This document shows positions 1 to 4,684 of a stretch of DNA of 6,868 nucleotides, piece after piece (the stretch's first letter is position 1; each line of letters opens with the position of its first letter). The notes beneath the pieces were generated by a model. It saw nothing but the letters and a program-made list of their open reading frames with translations, was not told where the DNA came from and ran no database searches. The translations under genes were made by a program, and so were the position numbers. The stretch is taken from positions 1 to 6,868 of the forward strand of contig JAFZFW010000082.1 of NCBI GenBank assembly GCA_017555685.1, given 5' to 3'. Source of the stretch: Methanocorpusculum sp. GTDB taxonomy: Archaea > Halobacteriota > Methanomicrobia > Methanomicrobiales > Methanocorpusculaceae.

Positions 1-56
1 CGGCAGTATGCCTTCTTGGCAAGGTTGCGGTACATCTTTGCTGGCTTTCTTACCAT
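1..56 (-). CDS. rpl10e: Large-subunit ribosomal protein L10e (uL16 family), N-terminal fragment
   Basis: Only the first 18 codons are inside the window; the gene runs off the left edge. The reverse strand from the ATG at 54-56 reads MVRKPAKMYRNLAKKAYC. This matches the conserved start of archaeal L10e, which typically begins M-x-x-KPA-x-MYR followed by a basic stretch. L10e is the archaeal/eukaryotic counterpart of bacterial L16, a 23S rRNA-binding protein near the tRNA-binding region of the large subunit. The start is well supported: a GGAGG SD lies at 66-70, 9 nt before the ATG. The gene follows the ABC importer on the same strand with a 55-nt gap and probably has its own promoter overlapping the end of the ATPase gene. 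The fragment is short, so identification rests on this N-terminal signature alone. Confidence 0.8.
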   Translation of the reverse strand, partial: MVRKPAKMYRNLAKKAYC

Positions 57-65
57 TTTTAGTAT

Positions 66-70
66 CCTCC
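66..70 (-). promoter_or_regulatory. Shine-Dalgarno of the L10e gene
   Basis: The reverse strand reads GGAGG, nine nucleotides ahead of the ATG at 56. It fixes the start of the ribosomal gene and contrasts with the four genes in this window that have no SD at all. Confidence 0.8.
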
Positions 71-86
71 TAGCTCTCTAAATGTG

Positions 87-99
87 CTAACTATGTTAG
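87..99. repeat. Short perfect inverted repeat in the L10e leader
   Basis: CTAAC (87-91), TAT (92-94), GTTAG (95-99) form a 5-bp palindrome. It sits about where transcription from the TATA-like element at 109-116 would start, so it could be an operator or a leader hairpin. Arms of 5 bp can occur by chance in an AT-rich gap, so the role is speculative. Confidence 0.3.
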
Positions 100-108
100 A
101 CGAGTATC

Positions 109-116
109 ATATTAAA
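109..116 (-). promoter_or_regulatory. Candidate TATA box of the L10e gene, overlapping the ATPase stop codon
   Basis: The reverse strand reads TTTAATAT, close to the archaeal TATA consensus. Counting about 25 nt downstream puts the transcription start near position 86 and leaves a leader of roughly 30 nt that contains the SD at 66-70. The element covers the stop codon of the upstream ATPase gene (112-114). There is no oligo-T tract between the two genes, so read-through from the transporter operon is also possible. Confidence 0.5.
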
Positions 117-900
117 GGTTCGCATTCTCCTGCTCAAGTTCCTCGATAACCTGCAGAACTTTTTTGCGGAGGGAAGCGAACTCAACACTGGTTCTGTCGC
201 GCGGACGCGGCATCGGATTTTCGTAAATCTCGTGAATTCTGCCTGGTCTCGGCGTTAAAATCACGATTTTGTCTGCGAGGAAGACAGCCTCATCGACGCT
301 GTGCGTGACAAAGAGGATTGTCTTCTTCGTCTTTTCCCAGATTTCCAGAAGCTCTCTTTGCATCTTGTTTCTGGTCTGGGCATCAAGCGCGCCAAACGGC
401 TCATCCATAAGCATAACAGCCGGCTCACTTGCCAGAGCTCTGGCAACAGCCGCGCGCTGGCGCATACCGCCGGAGAGCTCATAGGGGTAACTGTTTCCAA
501 AGTCCTGGAGACCGACAAGCTCCAGATACTTCTTTACACCCTCTTCGCGCTTGCTCTTTTCGACCTTCATCATCTCAAGACCGAAGCCGACGTTTTCTGC
601 AATCGTTCTCCACGGGAAGAGCGAGTACTCCTGGAAAACCATGGTCATCATCGGAGACGGCTTGTCGACGATTTCCCCGTCAATCTCCACAGTTCCTGCT
701 GTCGGCGCATCAAGACCGCCGATCATACGAAGAAGCGTTGTCTTACCGCATCCGGAAGGACCCAGCAGACACACAAACTCACCGTCGTGGACTTCCAGAT
801 TCACATCCTCAAGTGCGGTCACGGTTCCTTTCTTGGTGAAGAACTGCTTTGTCGCATGTTCAACCTTCACCCATACTTTGTCCCAGTCAGTCTCGGTCAT
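112..900 (-). CDS. ABC transporter ATP-binding protein, NitT/TauT (SsuB/TauB/NrtD) type
   Basis: This 262-residue ATPase powers import through the permease encoded just upstream. All hallmarks are present: Walker A GPSGCGKTT (residues 47-55), Q-loop Gln90, signature LSGGMRQR (142-149), Walker B with D166-E167 (LMDEP), D-loop ALDA (171-174) and switch His200. The stretch GMRQRAAVARAL and the overall length fit the nitrate/sulfonate/taurine family and not amino-acid or sugar importers. The start at 900 is preferred over an in-frame ATG at 918: it overlaps the permease stop as ATGA and has a GGGAGG SD (911-916) upstream, whereas the 918 ATG overlaps that SD. No TOBE-like C-terminal domain is present; the tail ends in a charged helix. 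It is the last gene of the importer operon. Catalytic function is near certain; the substrate is not deducible from this subunit. Confidence 0.95.
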   Translation of the reverse strand: MTETDWDKVWVKVEHATKQFFTKKGTVTALEDVNLEVHDGEFVCLLGPSGCGKTTLLRMIGGLDAPTAGTVEIDGEIVDKPSPMMTMVFQEYSLFPWRTIAENVGFGLEMMKVEKSKREEGVKKYLELVGLQDFGNSYPYELSGGMRQRAAVARALASEPAVMLMDEPFGALDAQTRNKMQRELLEIWEKTKKTILFVTHSVDEAVFLADKIVILTPRPGRIHEIYENPMPRPRDRTSVEFASLRKKVLQVIEELEQENANL

Positions 901-1658
901 TTGTCGAGTGCCTCCCATGCAAACTTCTTCTTCTGCACAATGCGGAACAGCTGATCTGCGGCGATTCCGATGATTCCGATTGCGATCATTCCTGCGATAA
1001 TGATATGGACCTGTCCGAAGTTGTAGGTGTACATAATCAGATATCCAAGACCGGAAGAGGCTCCGGGCATCATTTCTGCTGCGACCACACTCATCCAGGC
1101 AATACCGAATCCAAGACGCAGACCGTTACAGATGGCAGGGCCTGCTGCCGGCAGGAGAACCTTTGATAAAACCTGACGGTCGTTTGCCTGATAGATTTTT
1201 GCGGTCTCAAGCCAGCTCTTCTTTACACGGGATACACCGTCAATGGTATTTACCAGAATCGGGAAGAAACAACCGATAACGATAATGAATACAATCGACG
1301 TCATGCCGATACCAAACCAGGCAAGGGAAAGCGGAACCCATGCCATTGGCGGAATCGGGCGGAGAATCTGAATTAATCCGTCACAGAAGTTTTCCAGAAC
1401 CGGGTAGCGTCCGAGAATAATTCCAAGCGGCACAGCAATCACACACGCGATTACAAAACCGGTTACCACACGGGTAATACTGACGACTGCATTGCTGACC
1501 AGGCTTCCGCTTCCGTAAATATCAGCAAATGGTGTCAGAAAAACCGCGAATACTTCTTCTACCCGCGGCAGGATATAGGGATTATTTACCAGAATCGCTG
1601 CAATCTCCCAGATGAGCACGGCGGCTACCGGCAGAATGAGCTTCGTATACCATTTCAT
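897..1658 (-). CDS. ABC transporter permease, NitT/TauT (SsuC/TauC/NrtB) type
   Basis: A 253-residue integral membrane protein with about six hydrophobic segments, the usual length and topology for the permease of nitrate, aliphatic sulfonate, taurine or bicarbonate importers. The stretch around residues 99-117 (LRPIPPMAWVPLSLAWFG) is characteristic of this family. The cytoplasmic EAA coupling loop starts at E151-T-A153 and ends at L169-P170, but the normally conserved glycine six residues after the Glu is Gln157, a departure from the usual EAA-x3-G pattern. It follows the substrate-binding protein gene with a 63-nt gap that contains an oligo-T run and a hairpin, and it overlaps the ATPase gene by 4 nt. 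The start at 1658 has no clear SD; another ATG five nt further in (1653) is in a different frame. The assignment to the family is strong, the ligand unknown. Confidence 0.93.
   Translation of the reverse strand: MKWYTKLILPVAAVLIWEIAAILVNNPYILPRVEEVFAVFLTPFADIYGSGSLVSNAVVSITRVVTGFVIACVIAVPLGIILGRYPVLENFCDGLIQILRPIPPMAWVPLSLAWFGIGMTSIVFIIVIGCFFPILVNTIDGVSRVKKSWLETAKIYQANDRQVLSKVLLPAAGPAICNGLRLGFGIAWMSVVAAEMMPGASSGLGYLIMYTYNFGQVHIIIAGMIAIGIIGIAADQLFRIVQKKKFAWEALDK
911..916 (-). promoter_or_regulatory. Shine-Dalgarno of the ATPase gene, inside the permease coding region
   Basis: The reverse strand reads GGGAGG, about 10 nt before the ATG at 900. It decides the start codon: the alternative ATG at 918 overlaps this motif. 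The site lies in the last codons of the permease, consistent with translational coupling through the ATGA overlap. Confidence 0.75.
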
Positions 1659-1667
1659 TTCTACTAT

Positions 1668-1690
1668 ATTAAGGGGTTGTCAGCCTTAAT
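1668..1690 (-). promoter_or_regulatory. Perfect 7-bp hairpin just upstream of the permease start
   Basis: ATTAAGG (1668-1674) and CCTTAAT (1684-1690) are exact reverse complements separated by 9 nt. In the mRNA the hairpin ends 9 nt before the permease ATG, where an SD would normally be, and no SD is visible there. It could stabilise the 3' end of the binding-protein message, mark a processing site, or affect initiation of the permease. The stem is AT-rich, so stability is modest. Confidence 0.45.
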
Positions 1691-1713
1691 CAAACATACG
1701 GAAAACACACAGG

Positions 1714-1720
1714 AAAAAAA
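1714..1720 (-). terminator. Oligo-T tract directly after the substrate-binding protein gene
   Basis: On the coding (minus) strand seven consecutive T residues start two bases after the TAA stop of the binding-protein gene. Archaeal RNA polymerase terminates at oligo-T tracts without needing a hairpin, so partial termination here would give more binding protein than permease and ATPase, a ratio common for ABC importers. The tract is a directly visible feature; the attenuation is inferred. Confidence 0.5.
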
Positions 1721-1721
1721 G

Positions 1722-2939
1722 TTAGGCGGATTTGGTTGTGTAACCAATTCCTGCGGAGTCAAGAGCAGCTTTGAGCTGAACATCCTGGATAGAACCGAGC
1801 TGCGGGTCGGCAATTACGACGTTCTTGCCTTCTGCACTGCGCTCTTTAATCCATGCAACAAACTCGGCCCAGTTGTCTGCCGGAGAGTCTTCAGAGACGA
1901 CCAGTCCGGAACCGTTCATCATAATCGGTGCTAAGATCTTGATGTCAACAGCACTGGTGGATTTGTCGACTGCAGAGACAAACGGCGGAGTTCCGGCAAC
2001 TGCATACTGAATCTGGTTCTGCTGCAGGAGAGTCATGAGCTGCGGACCTGCACTGCCTTCGATGAGTTTGACGTCACAGACCTTCTTTCCGTTGACGTAG
2101 AGTTCTGCTTTGTCAATCTTTCCAACCTTCTCGGTGACCGGCTTTAAGTATGCGTTGTAGTTCTCTTTGAAGAACTGCCAGTCCTTTAAGAGGACGAAGA
2201 GCGGACCGTCGTGGTCAGATGCTAAGTATCCGATGGAGATTTCCTTGACAGAGGTCTTCGGATCTAAGAACTTACCGGACTCGAGGATCTCCTGTGCTGC
2301 ATCATATGCAGTGAAGTCGAAGAGCAGTGCCTGAGTCTCTTCGCTGTTGGTTTTTGCGAGCTTTCCGGTAACTAAGCCTAAGTCACGCTGGGACTGGACG
2401 AAGTCTTCGTTGCTCTTAATCCATGCATCGGTGACTTCAGTGGAGAATGCAATCGTCGGGATGGATGCCTTCATGACATCGACAGAGTTGACGGTAACGC
2501 CTCCATAGGTTAAGTCCTGGCTTGCAAAGAGCCAGTCAGCGATAAGGACAGATGCCTTCTCCGGGTTTTCTGTGATGTACGCATTTCCAAGTGTCATCAG
2601 CGCAGTTAAATCTGCGGCAATCTCCGGGTTTGCTAAAGCATAGGAGTTTGCGCCGAACACACAGCAGGTGTGTCCTTCCCATTTGCCGTTTGGCGGAAGG
2701 TCTTCAGAGTAGGAGACAACTTTTCCAATCTGTCCTTCTTCCATTACTGCAACGAACGGCTGCCAGGCAATTGCTGCATCAACAGCCCCGGATTCTAAAA
2801 GCTGCGGCATATTTCCAACGCCGGCATACAGGATTTCGACTTTCGCACCGGAACTTCCGTTGTCCACACATCCTGCAGAGAAGATGACGGCGGCACAGAG
2901 AAGTACTGCTGCGGCAAAGACAAGATGCTTTTTCTGCAT
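1722..2939 (-). CDS. ABC transporter substrate-binding lipoprotein, NitT/TauT type, apparently circularly permuted
   Basis: A 405-residue exported binding protein that delivers ligand to the adjacent permease. Residues 1-24 form a signal peptide: basic MQKKH, a hydrophobic core, then SAGC with Cys24 as the likely lipidated residue (Ser at -3 is less usual for a lipobox). Domain order is odd. Residues about 34-225 (GNMPQLLESGAVDAAIAWQP, GHTCCVF, NPEKAS, DLGLVTGKL) resemble the C-terminal half of SsuA/NrtA-like proteins, while residues about 232-400 (ISIGYLASDHDGPLFV, AVAGTPPF, NGSGLVVSED, GSIQDVQLKAAL) resemble the N-terminal half. Residues 265-295 look like an insertion containing a beta-hairpin (AELYVNGKKV). 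Total length exceeds the usual 320-340. The start at 2939 is chosen because it begins a clean signal peptide about 28 nt from a TATA box; an in-frame TTG at 3014 would put 25 polar residues ahead of it. It is first in the importer operon. Ligand unknown; sulfonates (including coenzyme M-like compounds), nitrate-like anions or a thiamine precursor are all possible. Confidence 0.88.
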   Translation of the reverse strand: MQKKHLVFAAAVLLCAAVIFSAGCVDNGSSGAKVEILYAGVGNMPQLLESGAVDAAIAWQPFVAVMEEGQIGKVVSYSEDLPPNGKWEGHTCCVFGANSYALANPEIAADLTALMTLGNAYITENPEKASVLIADWLFASQDLTYGGVTVNSVDVMKASIPTIAFSTEVTDAWIKSNEDFVQSQRDLGLVTGKLAKTNSEETQALLFDFTAYDAAQEILESGKFLDPKTSVKEISIGYLASDHDGPLFVLLKDWQFFKENYNAYLKPVTEKVGKIDKAELYVNGKKVCDVKLIEGSAGPQLMTLLQQNQIQYAVAGTPPFVSAVDKSTSAVDIKILAPIMMNGSGLVVSEDSPADNWAEFVAWIKERSAEGKNVVIADPQLGSIQDVQLKAALDSAGIGYTTKSA

Positions 2940-2952
2940 ACTTGTATTGTAT

Positions 2953-2980
2953 GTCAGATTGTCATATAAACTATTCTGAC
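2953..2980. repeat. Inverted repeat centred on the TATA box of the binding-protein gene (candidate operator)
   Basis: GTCAGA (2953-2958) and TCTGAC (2975-2980) are exact reverse complements; adding two inner bases gives 7 matches of 8. The midpoint, 2966.5, falls within the TATA-like ATATAAA (2964-2970). A dimeric regulator bound here would block TBP/TFB access. Six-base arms are short, so this is a candidate only. Confidence 0.45.
2964..2970 (-). promoter_or_regulatory. TATA box of the importer operon
   Basis: The reverse strand reads TTTATAT. Its centre is about 28 nt upstream of the A of the ATG at 2939, so transcription would begin at or within a few nucleotides of the start codon. No SD lies between the box and the ATG, which fits a leaderless mRNA. 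Confidence 0.6.
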
Positions 2981-2996
2981 GAGATGTATATTCTGA
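2972..2996. repeat. Two direct copies of TATTCTGA upstream of the importer promoter
   Basis: The 8-mer occurs at 2972-2979 and 2989-2996, 17 nt apart. The first copy contains part of the right arm of the inverted repeat around the TATA box, and a weaker version (ATTCTGG) occurs at 3043-3049. Recurrence of the same half-site in one short gap suggests a regulator-binding array; no particular regulator can be named. Confidence 0.35.
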
Positions 2997-3031
2997 ATCC
3001 TTGTATGAATCCAATACGTCGCGGAATATAA

Positions 3032-3110
3032 TTTATTGTATAATTCTGGTTGGAAAAATTATCATTCGTGCGCTGATTTCCGTGAATACCAATCACTTCT
3101 TTTATTGTAT
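3032..3110. repeat. Direct repeat TTTATTGTAT in the divergent promoter region
   Basis: The 10-mer occurs at 3032-3041 and again at 3101-3110, 69 nt apart. The downstream copy overlaps the predicted TATA element of the panE-like gene. The upstream copy is too far from either start to act as that gene's core promoter, and may be an alternative promoter or a regulator site. Confidence 0.4.
3100..3107 (+). promoter_or_regulatory. TATA-like element of the panE-mobA unit
   Basis: TTTTATTG begins 35 nt before the ATG at 3135. The same octamer occurs at the identical offset before the nucleotidyltransferase gene at 6233. It predicts a transcription start close to the start codon; the intervening bases contain no SD, so the message is probably leaderless or has a leader of only a few nucleotides. 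Confidence 0.5.
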
Positions 3111-3134
3111 TGAACGGCGTAATTATACAGAAGA

Positions 3135-4049
3135 ATGCGAATCTTAGTACTTGGAGCAGGAGCAGTCGGCCTGACTGTGGCGGCAAAACTCTCAGAGCAC
3201 GCTGAGGTGTTTGCCGTATGCAGAGAGCGCTGTGTTTCTGCAATATCCGAAAACGGCTTTACGATGACGGGAATCTGGGGGGAGAAGAACTTTGCCCTCT
3301 CTGTTGGTACCAAACCGCCGGCGGGCCCGTGGGACTATATTATTATCTCCACGAAGTCTGCTGCCACCCGCGGTATCTGCGAGGAGTATGCAGACATCTT
3401 CGGTGATGCAGAGGTGGTGAGTCTCCAGAATGGAATCGGAAACGAGGAGATTATCGCAGAATATACCAATAATGTTATCGGGGCGATGATTATCACCGGC
3501 TTTGAGTGGGTCTCGGACAGTGAGGTTCATGTCTCTGTCGACGGCGGAGAGACGGTGTTTGGCAGATTCCCTGCCGGTGTTGATGAGAGGGTTGAGGCAT
3601 TAACCGCTCTATTCAATACCTGCGGTATGCGTTCCCTTTCGTCAGAGAATATCCGCGGCACGGTCTGGGGAAAGGCGTTTTACAGCTGTTCCTTAAATCC
3701 GCTTGGTGCGGTTATGGAGTGTCCATACGGAGAGCTTCTGCAGGAGCCGGCATGGCACATTATTGAAGGCATTGTCCGTGAGGCATTTGCGGTCTCTGCC
3801 GCCGAAGGAGTCGTGCTTCCGCAAAAGACGGCAGATGAATATCTCGCATTCCTGAAGAATCAGAAGATTCCCCCGACTGCCGCTCACTACAGCTCTATGT
3901 ACCAGGATATCGCAGCAAAACGCCTGACCGAGGTTGATTTCATCAACGGTGCGGTGGTTCAGCTTGGAAAGAAGCATGGAATTGAAACCCCGGTCAACGA
4001 GACCATCGTCAATCTCACGCACTTTAAGGAGGGACTCAAATGCCGGTAA
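3135..4049 (+). CDS. panE: 2-dehydropantoate 2-reductase (ketopantoate reductase, PanE/ApbA family)
   Basis: A 304-residue cytoplasmic oxidoreductase, the normal length for the family, that reduces 2-dehydropantoate to pantoate with NAD(P)H in coenzyme A synthesis. The N-terminal Rossmann domain opens with GAGAVG (residues 7-12). Family positions are visible: Lys74 in STKS, Asn99 in LQNG, Lys180 in VWGK, Asn188 in LNPLG, and the C-terminal TEVD-INGAVV block with Glu266 and Asn271. At the position aligned with E. coli Asn180, four residues after the catalytic Lys, this protein has Ser184. Archaea continue from pantoate through pantoate kinase and phosphopantothenate synthetase, neither of which is in this window. 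The start at 3135 begins directly with the nucleotide-binding strand and lies 35 nt from the TATA-like element. The gene overlaps the following mobA-like gene by 10 nt. A different 2-hydroxyacid or opine-type substrate cannot be excluded. Confidence 0.87.
   Translation: MRILVLGAGAVGLTVAAKLSEHAEVFAVCRERCVSAISENGFTMTGIWGEKNFALSVGTKPPAGPWDYIIISTKSAATRGICEEYADIFGDAEVVSLQNGIGNEEIIAEYTNNVIGAMIITGFEWVSDSEVHVSVDGGETVFGRFPAGVDERVEALTALFNTCGMRSLSSENIRGTVWGKAFYSCSLNPLGAVMECPYGELLQEPAWHIIEGIVREAFAVSAAEGVVLPQKTADEYLAFLKNQKIPPTAAHYSSMYQDIAAKRLTEVDFINGAVVQLGKKHGIETPVNETIVNLTHFKEGLKCR
4028..4033 (+). promoter_or_regulatory. Shine-Dalgarno of the mobA-like gene, inside the end of panE
   Basis: GGAGGG lies 6 nt before the ATG at 4040, within the last codons of the panE-like gene. 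With the 10-nt overlap of the two reading frames it indicates coupled translation and fixes the mobA start. Confidence 0.75.
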
Positions 4050-4666
4050 GATCCGCGATGATTCTGGCAGGCGGAGAAGCAAAGCGTGCAAACGGCCGGG
4101 AGAAGTATTTCTTCTCGTACAAAGGCTGTTCGTTTATTTCCCGTCTGGTGATGACGTTTTCAGGAATCGCTGATGAGATTGTAATCGTTGCCAAAAACGA
4201 GAAGCAGACAGCACACTTCGCAGGCCTCCCGGATCTTGTCCGCTGTACCTGGGACAAAGAGCCGGGTCTTGGTCCGATTGGCGGAATTGCCTCAGGTATT
4301 GAGGAGGTAAAAGGCGAGACGGTCTTTATCGCCGCCTGCGACATGCCGACAATCCACAAGCCAATCGTCTCCTACCTCTTTGACAATATCGGAGAGTATG
4401 ATGCGATTATTCCTGAGTGGGAGAACTCCAATATGGAGCCGCTCCATGCTGTCTACCGTGTATCAGCAGTTAAGGAGTATCTGAAAACCCATACCGATGC
4501 ATCGCTTCATGCGATGATTCACGCGCTCAATACCAAACGCGTCTCTCCTGAAGAGTTCCGCGAGATTGATCCGGAGCTTGAGACGTTTAGAAATGTCAAT
4601 ACCTTAGATGAACTCCTGGCTATGGGGCCTGAAGCCTCATACCGGGAGAAGCATCCGGAAAAATAA
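4040..4666 (+). CDS. mobA: MobA-like molybdenum cofactor guanylyltransferase
   Basis: A 208-residue nucleotidyltransferase of the GT-A-like MobA family, expected to transfer GMP from GTP to molybdopterin to form the guanine dinucleotide cofactor. Methanogens use that cofactor in formylmethanofuran dehydrogenase and formate dehydrogenase. Visible motifs are the N-terminal nucleotide-binding loop LAGGEAKRANGREK (9-22, with Lys22), KEPGLGPIGGIASGI (73-87), the metal-binding CDMP (100-103, Asp101), EPLHAVYR (133-140) and the C-terminal FRNVNTLDEL (183-192). The loop is atypical: it has Ala where Ser is common and one extra residue before the Gly, compared with the usual LAGG-x-S-x-RMG-x-DK. Alternatives within the superfamily are MocA-type cytidylyltransferase or another sugar or cofactor nucleotidyltransferase, but EPLHAVYR and the ending favour MobA. 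It is translationally linked to panE. Confidence 0.85.
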   Translation: MPVRSAMILAGGEAKRANGREKYFFSYKGCSFISRLVMTFSGIADEIVIVAKNEKQTAHFAGLPDLVRCTWDKEPGLGPIGGIASGIEEVKGETVFIAACDMPTIHKPIVSYLFDNIGEYDAIIPEWENSNMEPLHAVYRVSAVKEYLKTHTDASLHAMIHALNTKRVSPEEFREIDPELETFRNVNTLDELLAMGPEASYREKHPEK

Positions 4667-4680
4667 TTCTTTTTTAAAAA
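4667..4680. terminator. Bidirectional oligo-T terminator between convergent mobA and MFS genes
   Basis: The 18-nt gap between the two stop codons holds TTCTTTTTT on the plus strand (4667-4675) and a five-T run on the minus strand (complement of 4676-4680). Oligo-T tracts are the archaeal intrinsic termination signal. One short tract therefore appears to serve both convergent units. Confidence 0.6.
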
Positions 4681-4684
4681 TAGA

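Noticed and set aside
901..918. ATG at 918 as the ATPase start
   Set aside because: It overlaps the GGGAGG SD and would lengthen the overlap with the permease; the ATG at 900 gives an ATGA junction with proper SD spacing.
301..954. Plus-strand open frames across the ATPase gene, up to 217 codons
   Set aside because: They lie antisense to a gene with all ABC ATPase motifs, have low-complexity Arg/Ser/His-rich translations and no family features.
1664..1672. TTAATATAG as an internal TATA box for the permease
   Set aside because: It lies only about 10 nt before the permease ATG, too close for a core promoter of that gene.
2940..3014. A 25-residue N-terminal extension of the binding protein from a TTG at 3014
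   Set aside because: It would place polar residues ahead of a clean signal peptide and would run through the TATA box and inverted repeat; the ATG at 2939 fits better.
2971..3530. Minus-strand frames over the divergent promoter region and the start of panE
   Set aside because: They are antisense to a well-supported reductase and have no signal peptide, motif or SD that would support a real gene.
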